NCBI RefSeq assembly: GCF_963422335.1
Contig: NZ_OY729424.1
Span: 5,704,001-5,768,000 of the forward strand
Reading direction: 5' to 3'
Source: an uncultured Roseateles sp.
Lineage (GTDB): Bacteria > Pseudomonadota > Gammaproteobacteria > Burkholderiales > Burkholderiaceae_C
Length of the DNA: 64,000 nt
Under the pieces are notes generated by a model that saw only the letters and a list, made by a program, of their open reading frames with translations, did no database searches and was not told where the DNA came from. Each line of letters opens with the position of its first letter. Position 1 is the first letter of the stretch. Both the position numbers and the translations under genes were made by a program. This document shows positions 50,312 to 58,882 of this stretch, in pieces.

Positions 50312-51312
50312 ACCTCTTCAGCCTGGCGTGGCGCTGCGTGCGCCGACTCCCGCGCCGCGTTGAGAAATGCCGCCGTGCGGGCAATGCCCTCCTCCAGCGA
50401 GGTGCGCGGCGTCCAGCCCAGGGCCTGCGAGATCTCGGCGTTGTCACACCAGCTGCGGAAGGTCTCGGTGGGCCGCACACAGGTCGGCCGGCACACCACC
50501 CTCTGCATGCCGCCCATCAGATTCACTGCCAGCTCGGCCAGGGCCTGCACGGTGATCTCGCGGCCACCACCCAGCGGCAAGACACTGCCGCTGAGCGCCT
50601 GGCACTGCTCGGCCGCGGCGATGAAGGCATCCACCGTGTCATCGATATAAAGCGGGTCACGGGTCTGGGAGCCGCCGTCCAGGCCTATCTCCGGCGCGCC
50701 GGCATGGATGGCATTGAGCAGGAAGGTGAACAGATTGAAGCCCTGGCCGGGACCGTAGACCAGAGTGGGCCGCAGGCACATCGCCTGCAGGCCATGCACC
50801 CGGCGGTAGACATCGACCAGCCCCCAGCCGGCCAGCTTGGACACGGCATAGGTGGACAGGGGCTGCAACGGCTGCTCGCTGCGGTAAGGCACGTCGCCGT
50901 TGCCGTAGACCTTGACCGAGTCGCTATAGACCAGGGACACGGCCGGCAACTCGCGCAAGGCCTCCAGCAGATGGCTCAGCGCCGTCACATTGGTGGCCAG
51001 CACGGCGGCGGTCTGGTCACCATCCTCCCGGCCATCGGGATGGGCGGCGAGATGGATGACGATCTGCGGCCGCAGCTCGCGCACGGTGTCGCGGGTCTGC
51101 TCGGGATCGCGCAGATCGCAGGCGACAAAGCTGTGGGCATCGTCGAGATGCTGGCGCAGCCGGCCGGGGCTGCGCGCCAGGCCGCTGGTGTGGGCATCCA
51201 GCTGGTTCAGGCGATGGACCAGATGGCTGCCGATGAAGCCGCTGGCGCCGGTGACAAGCACGCGCTTGCCGGCCAGCGGGCTGCGATGTGGGCTGGTGGT
51301 GGTGGCGCTCAT
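50308..51312 (-). CDS. NAD-dependent epimerase/dehydratase
   Basis: A 334-residue extended SDR. NAD site: VLVTGASGFIGSHLVHRL; active site: YSDSVKVYG and STYAVSKLAGW; substrate side: RPTLVYGPGQGFNLF. It makes or modifies a nucleotide sugar for the polymer. The ATG at 51312 lies 1 nt past the previous stop with GGAG upstream; upstream in-frame starts would overlap the sugar transferase. Confidence 0.88.
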   Translation of the reverse strand: MSATTTSPHRSPLAGKRVLVTGASGFIGSHLVHRLNQLDAHTSGLARSPGRLRQHLDDAHSFVACDLRDPEQTRDTVRELRPQIVIHLAAHPDGREDGDQTAAVLATNVTALSHLLEALRELPAVSLVYSDSVKVYGNGDVPYRSEQPLQPLSTYAVSKLAGWGLVDVYRRVHGLQAMCLRPTLVYGPGQGFNLFTFLLNAIHAGAPEIGLDGGSQTRDPLYIDDTVDAFIAAAEQCQALSGSVLPLGGGREITVQALAELAVNLMGGMQRVVCRPTCVRPTETFRSWCDNAEISQALGWTPRTSLEEGIARTAAFLNAARESAHAAPRQAEEV

Positions 51313-51313
51313 G

Positions 51314-52006
51314 TCAGAAGGCTCCGTCATGCATGACAACCTTCTGCAGCGTCTTCACCAGCACCTTCAGGTCGTAGCGAAAGGAATGCTGGCGCACATA
51401 CTCCAGGTCGTACTGCACCGTCTCGTAGAACTTCAACCGCCCTCGCCCCGAAATCTGCGCCGGGCCGGTGACGCCGGGACGCACGCTGAACTTCATCAGC
51501 ATCTCGCCATGGTAGTAACGCAGCATCTCGGGAATCTCCGGGCGCGGGCCCACCAGGGCCATCTCGCCGGTGAGCACGTTCCAGAAGTTGGGCAACTCGT
51601 CCAGGCTGGATTTGCGCAACCAGACGCCGCAGCGGGTGACGCGCGGGTCGTCGTCGATCTTGAACTTCAGATCGGCCAGTTCGTCATGGCTGTACTGGTA
51701 GGCATAGAGCTCGGGAAAGCGTTGCCGGGCGTCCGCATACAGGGTGCGGAACTTGACGAAGGTGAAAGGCCGGCCATTCTTGCCCAGGCGTTTCTGGAAA
51801 AACAGCACCGGGCCGGGCCCGTCCAGCCGTATCACCAGCGCAATCAGCAGCATCAGCGGCGCGGACAGCAACAGCACCGTGATCGCAAAAGCGATCTCGA
51901 ACAGCCGGTGCAGGAACCTGGGCTTGGTGCCCGAGAGCACCGGTATGGCTGTGCCGCTGGGCGCGGTCTGCCCCTCGGCACTGTGAAAAGCGGCGGCATC
52001 GGTCAC
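51314..52006 (-). CDS. undecaprenyl-phosphate sugar transferase (priming enzyme)
   Basis: A 230-residue bacterial sugar transferase of the short type: one helix (LFEIAFAITVLLLSAPLMLL) and the catalytic domain with GPVLFFQKRLGKNGRPF, KFRTLYAD, LRKSSLDELPNFWNVL, MALVGPRPEIPEM and KFSVRPGVTGPAQISGRG. It loads the first sugar phosphate onto undecaprenyl phosphate. The start is GTG at 52004-52006 with AGGGGA nearby. It is the first gene of the operon; 52007-52096 holds nothing clear. Confidence 0.93.
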   Translation of the reverse strand: MTDAAAFHSAEGQTAPSGTAIPVLSGTKPRFLHRLFEIAFAITVLLLSAPLMLLIALVIRLDGPGPVLFFQKRLGKNGRPFTFVKFRTLYADARQRFPELYAYQYSHDELADLKFKIDDDPRVTRCGVWLRKSSLDELPNFWNVLTGEMALVGPRPEIPEMLRYYHGEMLMKFSVRPGVTGPAQISGRGRLKFYETVQYDLEYVRQHSFRYDLKVLVKTLQKVVMHDGAF

Positions 52007-52096
52007 GGTGATCCCCTCATGTGTCGCGTCAAAGGTGGTTCGGATACAAACTTGAACGGCCTTCGGCGCGACATGCTCGCGCCAAGCACAGATCGA

Positions 52097-52834
52097 CTAG
52101 CCGCGCCGGGGGATACGCGCCGAGTCGTCCGGGCCCAGACGCTGCCGCGAACGATCGCGTGCCGTCCAGGCCAGGGCCCCCAGGCCCAGGCCCAGCATCA
52201 GCCAGGAGGCGGGCTCCGGCACCGCAGGTGCAAAGGTCAGGTTGAATGCCATCTGGTCGGCCGTGAACGGATTGCCGACCACATAGACGGCACTCTTGGC
52301 ATAGGCGGTGGCCGAGGTGTGCAGGAACACGAACAGCGAGCCCGCATTCGGGTCGCCCGGAAGCCCCGCTGCCACCGGTGGGCCGATCACGAAGTCGATC
52401 ACACCGCTGGGCGCGGAGGTGGGGCTGAAGACCAGCGCCGCATAGGGGTAGGACGAGCCGAGGCCGTCAATGCGGAAGTCCGCGTCGGTCAGATGGCCGT
52501 AGCCAAAATCCCGGACCATGAACTCGGGCACCACCCCCAAGGACTGCGGATCTGCCTGGATGCGCCAGTAGAAGTCCAAAGTGCCGGCCACGTCTTCGCG
52601 CACCACCCGGCTTTGAACCGTGCCCGACATGGAGCCGTAGGAGAAGGCCTGCACATCGTCTTCGAGCACCGTACCGGCCAGCTCGGGACGGGCCGCCGAG
52701 GTGGTACCGGTCAACATGGTGACGAGATAGGTCTCGGCGACGAAGGCCTTGTTGAGCGGCACCGCCTGAGCGGCAGGTGCCAGACCCAGGCTGAAAACGG
52801 TTGCGGCAACCGTGGAAAGCAGCTTGAACTTCAT
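52097..52834 (-). CDS. PEP-CTERM sorting-domain protein
   Basis: A 245-residue secreted protein. The signal peptide is residues 1 to about 25 (LLSTVAATVFSLGLAPAAQA). The body is beta-rich with no recognised domain. Near the C-terminus, VPEPASWLMLGLGLGALAWTA followed by an Arg-rich stretch is the PEP-CTERM signal recognised by exosortase, which cleaves and modifies it at the cell envelope. About 17 further residues follow the Arg region, longer than usual. GGAGG precedes the ATG. No exosortase gene is in the window. Confidence 0.9.
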   Translation of the reverse strand: MKFKLLSTVAATVFSLGLAPAAQAVPLNKAFVAETYLVTMLTGTTSAARPELAGTVLEDDVQAFSYGSMSGTVQSRVVREDVAGTLDFYWRIQADPQSLGVVPEFMVRDFGYGHLTDADFRIDGLGSSYPYAALVFSPTSAPSGVIDFVIGPPVAAGLPGDPNAGSLFVFLHTSATAYAKSAVYVVGNPFTADQMAFNLTFAPAVPEPASWLMLGLGLGALAWTARDRSRQRLGPDDSARIPRRG

Positions 52835-52979
52835 CAAAGCCTCCGGTGGTGGAGAGGACCAACGCTTTGATGATGACCCACAGCCTTATTGAGCCATACC
52901 CCTAGAACTAGGTTGTTTTTGGCATTTCAGGGCCCGCAATACGCCATTTGGCCCCCTCCATTCGTGGGGGCTGCGTGCC

Positions 52980-54038
52980 TCAGCGCACAGACGCGGCGAG
53001 GAACAGGCGGTCCAGCTCGGCCAACCAGGGCGCCTTTTGCGCCTCGGTTGCAAAGCTGGCCTCCAGGCTGTTGCGCAGCAGCTGGTAGCCATGGCGGGCG
53101 CCCAGGGCCGGCAGGGCCTCGAAGGTCTCGACCAGGTTCTGGTTCAGATAGCCGCCGAAATAGGCCGGATCGTCGGAGTTGACGGTGGCCTTGAGCCCCA
53201 GATCCAGCAGGGCGGCCAGGTTGTGCCGGGTCAGGCTGTCGAACACGCAGAGCTTGACGTTGGAGAAGGGGCAGACGGTCAGCGGCATCTGCAGCTCCAC
53301 CAGGCGCTGCACCAGGGCAGGATCTTCGACGCAGCGCACGCCGTGGTCGATACGCTCGACCTTGAGCAGGTCCAGCGCGCTCCAGATGTAGGCAGGCGGG
53401 CCCTCCTCGCCCGCATGGGCGACGAGGTGCAGACCCTGCGCGGCAGCCTGGGCAAAGACGCGGGCGAAGTTCTCCGGCGGGTGGCCGCGCTCGCTGCTGT
53501 CCAGTCCCACGCCGATAAAGAGATCGCGGTAGGGCAAGGCGGCGTCCAAGGTGGCCAGCGCGTCCTCCTCGCTCAGGTGGCGCAGAAAGCACAGGATCAG
53601 TTGCGCGCGCAGGCCCAGCTCCTTTTCGGCCTTTTGCGCGGCGCCGTGTAGGCCGTTGATCACCGTGCCCATGGCAATGCCGCGCGCCGTATGCGTCTGC
53701 GGGTCGAAAAAGATTTCGGTGTTGACGATATGGTCGGCCGCCGCGCGCTGCAGATAGGCCCAGGCCATGTCGTGGAAGTCTTGCTCGGTGATCAGCACGC
53801 TGGCCCCGGCGTAGTAGATGTCCAGAAAGCTCTGCAGATCGGTGAAGGCGTAGGCCGCACGCAAGGCTTCGACATCGGCATAGGGCAAGGCCACGCCGTT
53901 GCGCTGCGCCAGCTCGAAGATCAGCTCGGGCTCCAGCGAGCCCTCGATATGCATATGCAGCTCGGCCTTGGGCGCGGCGCGCAGCAGCGCCGGCAGTTGG
54001 GCGCGGTCTATGGAGTCGAAGTTGATGCTGCTGCTCAT
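52980..54038 (-). CDS. adenine deaminase (adenosine deaminase superfamily)
   Basis: A 352-residue zinc amidohydrolase. Metal and catalytic motifs are HMHIEGSLEPEL, HAGEEGPPAYI and the SDDPAYFGG end. The sequence closely follows Pseudomonas PA0148-type proteins, which were shown to deaminate adenine rather than adenosine (for example SFLDIYYAGASVL and EIFFDPQTHTARG). It would produce hypoxanthine for xanthine dehydrogenase. Adenosine activity is a lesser possibility. The gene lies downstream of the BMP transporter, 69 nt away. Confidence 0.85.
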   Translation of the reverse strand: MSSSINFDSIDRAQLPALLRAAPKAELHMHIEGSLEPELIFELAQRNGVALPYADVEALRAAYAFTDLQSFLDIYYAGASVLITEQDFHDMAWAYLQRAAADHIVNTEIFFDPQTHTARGIAMGTVINGLHGAAQKAEKELGLRAQLILCFLRHLSEEDALATLDAALPYRDLFIGVGLDSSERGHPPENFARVFAQAAAQGLHLVAHAGEEGPPAYIWSALDLLKVERIDHGVRCVEDPALVQRLVELQMPLTVCPFSNVKLCVFDSLTRHNLAALLDLGLKATVNSDDPAYFGGYLNQNLVETFEALPALGARHGYQLLRNSLEASFATEAQKAPWLAELDRLFLAASVR

Positions 54039-54106
54039 GCTATTGGCCGATCTCAAGAAGAAAAAAGGGCCGCCCAGCCACAGCCGGGCGGCCCGCATGC
54101 CCGGGC

Positions 54107-55267
54107 TTATTTGCTGCTCGGCACCTTGCCTTCCACGCCCTTGACGTAGAAGCCGATGCCGGACAGGAACTTGTCGTCGGCGACCTCGTCCTTCTTCAGC
54201 ACCTCCTTGCCGTCGGAGCCCATCATGGGGCCCTTCCAGATGACGTAGCTGCCATCGGCCAGGCCGGCCTTGACCTTGGCCACGGCCTCCTTGGCGTCGG
54301 CCGGCACGGCTTCGGCGATGGAGACGATGTCGATCGCGCCTTCCTTGACGCCCCACCAGTTGTGCTGGTTGCCGGTCCACTTGCCATCCAGCGCTTCACG
54401 CACGGCCTTGATGTAGTACGGACCCCAGTTGATCACCGCCGAGGCCAGGTGGGCCTTGGGGCCGTAGGCGGTCATGTCGCTGTCCCAGCCGAAGGCGTAT
54501 TTGCCGTTCTTCTCGGCGGTCTGCAGCACGGCCGAGGAGTCGGTGTTCTGCATCAGCACGTCGGCGCCGCCGTTGATCAGGCTTTGCGCGGCCTCGGTTT
54601 CCTTGGGCGGGTTGAACCACTCGTTGACCCAGACCACCTTGGTCTTGATCTTGGGGTTGGTGCTCTGCGCGCCCAAGGTGAAGGCATTGATGTTGCGGAT
54701 CACCTCGGGAATGGGGATGGAGCCGACCACGCCCAGCACGTTCGTCTTGGTCATCTTGCCGGCGATCACGCCGGCCATGTAGGCGCCCTCGTAGGTGCGC
54801 GAGTCATAGGTGCGCATGTTGTCGGCCTGCTTGTAGCCGGTGGCATGCTCGAACTTCACATCCTTGGCGTCGGGCGCCACCTTCAGCATCGGCTCCATAT
54901 AGCCGAAGGTGGTGCCGAAGATCAGCTTGTTGCCCTGGCCCACCATGTCGCGGAACACGCGCTCGGCATCGGCCGCCTCGGGCACCTTCTCGACGAAGGT
55001 GGTCACGACCTTGTCGCCGAACTCCTTCTCGACCGCCTTGCGCGCGTTGTCGTGCGCAAAGGTCCAGCCGCCATCGCCCACCGGGCCCACATAGGCAAAG
55101 GCGATCTTCAGCGGCTCGGGCTTGGGCGCGGCGGCCGAGGCCGGTGCGGGGGCAGCCGCCGGAGCGGCGGCCTCTTCCTTCTTGCCGCAGCCGACCAGGG
55201 CGGCGGTGACGACCAGGGTGGACCAGCCGGCAAGCTTGAGCAGATGGCGCTTGGATGGGGATGTCAT
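54107..55267 (-). CDS. BMP family ABC transporter substrate-binding lipoprotein
   Basis: A 386-residue lipoprotein with signal LVVTAALVGCGKKEE (Cys near residue 27), an Ala/Pro-rich linker and the BMP/PnrA fold (FAYVGPVGDGGWTFAHDN; FGTTFGYMEPML; AGVIAGKMTKTNVLGVVGSI). BMP-type proteins bind purine nucleosides or nucleobases. It is the first component of the importer encoded by this and the next three upstream genes. Context with deaminases and xanthine dehydrogenase supports purine uptake. Confidence 0.92.
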   Translation of the reverse strand: MTSPSKRHLLKLAGWSTLVVTAALVGCGKKEEAAAPAAAPAPASAAAPKPEPLKIAFAYVGPVGDGGWTFAHDNARKAVEKEFGDKVVTTFVEKVPEAADAERVFRDMVGQGNKLIFGTTFGYMEPMLKVAPDAKDVKFEHATGYKQADNMRTYDSRTYEGAYMAGVIAGKMTKTNVLGVVGSIPIPEVIRNINAFTLGAQSTNPKIKTKVVWVNEWFNPPKETEAAQSLINGGADVLMQNTDSSAVLQTAEKNGKYAFGWDSDMTAYGPKAHLASAVINWGPYYIKAVREALDGKWTGNQHNWWGVKEGAIDIVSIAEAVPADAKEAVAKVKAGLADGSYVIWKGPMMGSDGKEVLKKDEVADDKFLSGIGFYVKGVEGKVPSSK

Positions 55268-55330
55268 GGAGGCTCCGAAAGTGGGTGGGAGAAAAAAGGA
55301 TTATGAGCAGGATTCGTGCCGTGCCAAGGG

Positions 55331-56251
55331 TCAGGACCCGGGGAAGAAGGGCTTGCCCAGCGAGGCCGGCATATTGACGCGGATGAAGCCGGCGTTGCGC
55401 GAGATCAGCACCAGCACGATGATGGTCGAGACGTAGGGCAGCATGCTCAGCAACTGGCTGGCGACCTCGACGCCCTGGCCCTGCAGATGGAACTGCAGCA
55501 TCGTCACGCCGCCGAACAGATAGGCGCCCAGCAGCACCCGCGCCGGGCGCCAGGTGGCAAAGGTGGTCAGGGCCAGCGCGATCCAGCCCTTGCCGGCAAT
55601 CATGCCCTCGACCCACAGCGAGGTGTAGATCACCGACACGTACGCCCCGGCGATGCCGCACAGCGCGCCGCCCACCATCACCGCAATCAGCCGGATGCGC
55701 CGCACCGGATAACCCAGCGCATGGGCCGACTCGGGCGATTCGCCGACCGCGCGCAGCACCAGGCCGGCCCGCGAGCGGTAGAGGAACCAGGCCAAGCCGG
55801 CGGCCAGCGCCATGGCGAAATAGACCATAGGATGCTGCTTGAACAGGGCCGAGCCGAGAAATGGAATGTCGGACAGCAACGGAATCTCGAACTTGGCCCG
55901 CTCGGTCAGCTTCTCCTGCGCGTAGCGTATGCCGACAAAGGCCGAGAAGCCCGCGCCGAACAGGCTCAGCGCCAGGCCGGCCGCGTACTGGTTGGTGTTG
56001 AGCCAGATCACCAGCACGCCGAAGACCATGGCCATCAAGGCGCCCGCCCCGGCCCCGGCCGCAAAGGCCAGCCAGTCATTGCCGGTGTGCACGGCGGTGG
56101 CAAAGCCGGCGATGGCCGCCACCAGCATCAGACCCTCGGCGCCGAGGTTGACGATGCCGGCCCGCTCGTTGATCAACAGGCCCAGGCCGGCGATGGCCAG
56201 CACCGTGCCCGCGTTCAAGGTGGCGGCCAATAGCAAAGCAATGCCTTCCAT
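55331..56251 (-). CDS. ABC transporter permease (BPD_transp_2, purine-type)
   Basis: A 306-residue inner-membrane permease with about nine helices. LGLLINERAGIVNLGAEGLMLVAAIAGF matches NupQ/YufQ-like permeases of BMP systems, and the cytoplasmic coupling region is ALGYPVRRIRLIAVMVGGALCGIAG. Its start shares one base with the upstream permease stop (TGATG). Confidence 0.92.
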   Translation of the reverse strand: MEGIALLLAATLNAGTVLAIAGLGLLINERAGIVNLGAEGLMLVAAIAGFATAVHTGNDWLAFAAGAGAGALMAMVFGVLVIWLNTNQYAAGLALSLFGAGFSAFVGIRYAQEKLTERAKFEIPLLSDIPFLGSALFKQHPMVYFAMALAAGLAWFLYRSRAGLVLRAVGESPESAHALGYPVRRIRLIAVMVGGALCGIAGAYVSVIYTSLWVEGMIAGKGWIALALTTFATWRPARVLLGAYLFGGVTMLQFHLQGQGVEVASQLLSMLPYVSTIIVLVLISRNAGFIRVNMPASLGKPFFPGS

Positions 56252-57339
56252 CAGGCGGCTCCCGAAACAGGGGCTGCAGCAGGCCGGGTGGCCCAGCGCA
56301 GCCGGTAGTGGATCAAGGTGTCGCAGGCCAGCAGCGTGAACAGCAGCAGGCCCTGGAACACCCCGGTCAGCGATTTGGGCAGGCCCAGGCGCGACTGCGC
56401 CAGCTCACCGCCGATATAGAACATGCTCATCAGAATGGCCGAGAAAACAATGCCCAGCGGATGCAGCCGCCCGACGAAGGCGACGATGATGGCCGCGAAG
56501 CCATAGCCGGCCGGCACGTAGGGCGTCAGCTGGCCCAGCGGCCCGGCGGCCTCCAGCCCGCCGGCCAGGCCCGCCATGCCGCCCGACAGCAGCAGCGCCG
56601 TCCACAGCGCGCGCCGCGACGAGAAGCCCGCATAGCGGGCCGCGGCCGGCGCCAGGCCGCCGACCTGCAGCTGAAAACCCATATAGGTGCGGAACAGCAG
56701 CACCCAGAACATCAGCACCGAGGCCAGGGCGATCAGCACACCGATATTGACCCGCCAGCCATCAACCAGGCGCGGGATCTTGGTCACTGCCAGAAAGGTG
56801 ATGGTCTGCGGGAAGTTGTAGCCCTTGGGGTCTTTCCAGGGCCCGTAGACCAGATAGCCCAGCAACTGCTCGGCCACATAGACCAGCATCAGGCTGACCA
56901 GGATCTCGTTGGCGTTGAAGCGGTCGCGCAGCAGCGCGGTGATGCCCGCCCAAGCCATGCCGCCGAGAGCACCGGCCATCAGAATCCAGACGACGATCAG
57001 GCGGCTCGAGCCGGCATCGGCCTGCATCGCCACCCAGCCGGCGCAGCAGGCCCCGACGATGAACTGGCCCTCGGCGCCGATGTTCCAGACGTTGGAGCGG
57101 AAGCACACCGCAAGGCCCAGCGCGATCAGCACCAGCGGCGTGGCCTTGACGCCCAGCTCCGACCAGGCATAGGCCGACTTGATCGGCTCCCAGAAGAACA
57201 TCTGCAGGCCGCGCAGCGGGTCCTTGCCCAGCAGCAGGAACAGGCCCACGCCCAGCAGCACGGTCAGCGCCAGTGCCAGCAAGGGCGAGGCCACAGCCAT
57301 CAGCTTCGAGGGCTGGGGGCGAACCTCAAGCTTCAGCAT
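56251..57339 (-). CDS. ABC transporter permease (BPD_transp_2, purine-type)
   Basis: A 362-residue permease, the larger of the pair (NupP/YufP-like). LGLAVCFRSNVWNIGAEGQFIVGACCAG is typical, and GGLAPAAARYAGFSSRRALW is the loop that contacts the ATPase. It overlaps the ATPase gene by 14 nt and pairs with the following permease. Confidence 0.92.
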   Translation of the reverse strand: MLKLEVRPQPSKLMAVASPLLALALTVLLGVGLFLLLGKDPLRGLQMFFWEPIKSAYAWSELGVKATPLVLIALGLAVCFRSNVWNIGAEGQFIVGACCAGWVAMQADAGSSRLIVVWILMAGALGGMAWAGITALLRDRFNANEILVSLMLVYVAEQLLGYLVYGPWKDPKGYNFPQTITFLAVTKIPRLVDGWRVNIGVLIALASVLMFWVLLFRTYMGFQLQVGGLAPAAARYAGFSSRRALWTALLLSGGMAGLAGGLEAAGPLGQLTPYVPAGYGFAAIIVAFVGRLHPLGIVFSAILMSMFYIGGELAQSRLGLPKSLTGVFQGLLLFTLLACDTLIHYRLRWATRPAAAPVSGAA

Positions 57340-58861
57340 GTTCGCGCTCCCCTGTCGTCCTGTCCTTCCGGTCCCACAACCCGCTCATCCATTCTCCAAT
57401 CTTCTCTATCGTTGCCTCGGCAATCGGCAGCGAGGGCGAGACCCGGCCCTGGGCCATCACCACCAGCCGGTCGCTGAGCTCGAACAGCTCGTCCAGCTCC
57501 TCGCTGACGACCAGGATGGCGCAGCCGCCATCGCGCAGCTTCAACAGCTCGGCGCGTATCTGCGCCGCGGCGCCCACGTCGACGCCCCAGGTCGGCTGCG
57601 AAATGATCAGCAACTTGGGGCCGGCCTCGATCTCGCGGCCGACGATGAACTTCTGCAGATTGCCGCCCGACAGGCTCTTGGCCGCCGCGCCGGCACCGCC
57701 GGCCCTCACCTTGAAGCGGGCAATCAGATCCTGAGCCAGGCGCTCGACTCGGGACGTGTCTATCCAGCCCCAGCGGTTGACCGCCTCGGTGCGGGTCAGC
57801 AGGGTGTTCTGCGCCAGCGACAGTGTCGGCACCGCGCCGCGGCCCAGCCGCTCTTCGGGCACGAAATGCAGGCCGCGCTTGCGCCGCGAGCGAGGACTGG
57901 CGCGGGCGATGTCCTCACCGAACAGCTGTACGCTGCCAATGGCCGCGCGCGGGTCTTCGCCGCTCAGCGCCGCCATCAGCTCCTGCTGACCATTGCCCGA
58001 GACCCCGGCCACGCCGAGGATCTCGCCGGCCCGCACCTGCAGCGAAATATCGCTGAGCCTGGTGCCGAATGGCGACAGCTTGGGCAGGTGCAAGGCCTTG
58101 ACCTCCAAGGCCACGGCGCCGGTGTGCGCCTGCACATGCTGCAGCTGCGGCGGCTCGGCGCCAATCATCAGCCTCGACAGGCTGGCATTGCTCTCCTGCC
58201 GCGGATCGACCTCACCGGTGACCTGGCCGGCACGCAGCACTGTGCAGCGCTGGCACAGCGCGCGAATCTCGTCCAGCTTGTGGCTGATGTAGAGAATGGA
58301 GCAGCCCTTGTCGGCGAGCACGCGCAGGGTGACGAACAGCTTCTCGACCGCCTGCGGGGTCAGGACGGAGGTGGGTTCGTCCAATATCAGCAGCTGCGGA
58401 TTCGTCAACAGCGCGCGCACGATCTCGACGCGCTGACGCTCGCCGACCGACAGCGTGTGCACCGGCCGCAGCGGATCGACCTCCAGCCCGTACTCGGCCG
58501 CCACCTCGGTGATGCGCGCCGTGACCTGGGCCAGGGTGAACGATTTGTCCAGCCCCAGCCAGACGTTCTGCGCCGCGGTCAGGGTGTCGAACAGCGAGAA
58601 GTGCTGGTAGACCATGCTGATGCCCAGGGCCCGCGCCTGCGCCGGGCTGGCCACCTGCACCGGTGCGCCGTTCCACAGCATGCGTCCGGCATCGGGCTTG
58701 ACGGCGCCGTAGATGATCTTCATCAGCGTGGACTTGCCGGCGCCGTTCTCGCCCAGCACCGCATGGATCTCGCTGGCGCGCACGAGCAGGTTCACCTGGT
58801 CATTGGCCTTGACCGCCGGGTATTGCTTGCTGATGCCCTGGAGTTCAAGCCTGGCGGTCAT
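57326..58861 (-). CDS. ABC transporter ATP-binding protein with two nucleotide-binding domains
   Basis: A 511-residue duplicated ATPase. The first domain has Walker A GENGAGKSTLMK, signature LSVGERQRVEIVRAL and Walker B LLILDEPTSVL. The second has a relaxed P-loop (GVSGNGQQELMAAL) and KSLSGGNLQKFIVGRE, as in RbsA/MglA-like and NupO-type proteins. It drives the BMP importer. It overlaps the first permease gene by 14 nt. Confidence 0.93.
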   Translation of the reverse strand: MTARLELQGISKQYPAVKANDQVNLLVRASEIHAVLGENGAGKSTLMKIIYGAVKPDAGRMLWNGAPVQVASPAQARALGISMVYQHFSLFDTLTAAQNVWLGLDKSFTLAQVTARITEVAAEYGLEVDPLRPVHTLSVGERQRVEIVRALLTNPQLLILDEPTSVLTPQAVEKLFVTLRVLADKGCSILYISHKLDEIRALCQRCTVLRAGQVTGEVDPRQESNASLSRLMIGAEPPQLQHVQAHTGAVALEVKALHLPKLSPFGTRLSDISLQVRAGEILGVAGVSGNGQQELMAALSGEDPRAAIGSVQLFGEDIARASPRSRRKRGLHFVPEERLGRGAVPTLSLAQNTLLTRTEAVNRWGWIDTSRVERLAQDLIARFKVRAGGAGAAAKSLSGGNLQKFIVGREIEAGPKLLIISQPTWGVDVGAAAQIRAELLKLRDGGCAILVVSEELDELFELSDRLVVMAQGRVSPSLPIAEATIEKIGEWMSGLWDRKDRTTGEREHAEA

Positions 58862-58882
58862 GGCTGCACAGCCCCCGCGAAC

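Larger units (their letters stand above)
27926..52006 (-). other. Wzx/Wzy-dependent exopolysaccharide locus
   Basis: Seventeen genes lie here, 16 on the minus strand and only the glycosidase at 44396 on the plus strand. Most junctions overlap by 1-14 nt. Priming transferase, two epimerases, three glycosyltransferases, methyltransferase, flippase, polymerase, co-polymerase and outer-membrane exporter give a complete Wzx/Wzy route. The non-standard members are the BNR propeller, GH31, two GH-A-like proteins, the radical SAM protein and the P-loop-less kinase-like protein. Confidence 0.85.

Noticed and set aside
52951..52971. GC hairpin as terminator after the adenine deaminase gene
   Set aside because: Six-base stem of GCCCCC and GGGGGC with no T-run on the minus strand; too weak to call.
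52835..52979. Sigma-54-type promoter for the PEP-CTERM gene
   Set aside because: TGGCTCAATAAGGC has GG and GC nine rather than ten bases apart, so it does not fit the -24/-12 spacing.
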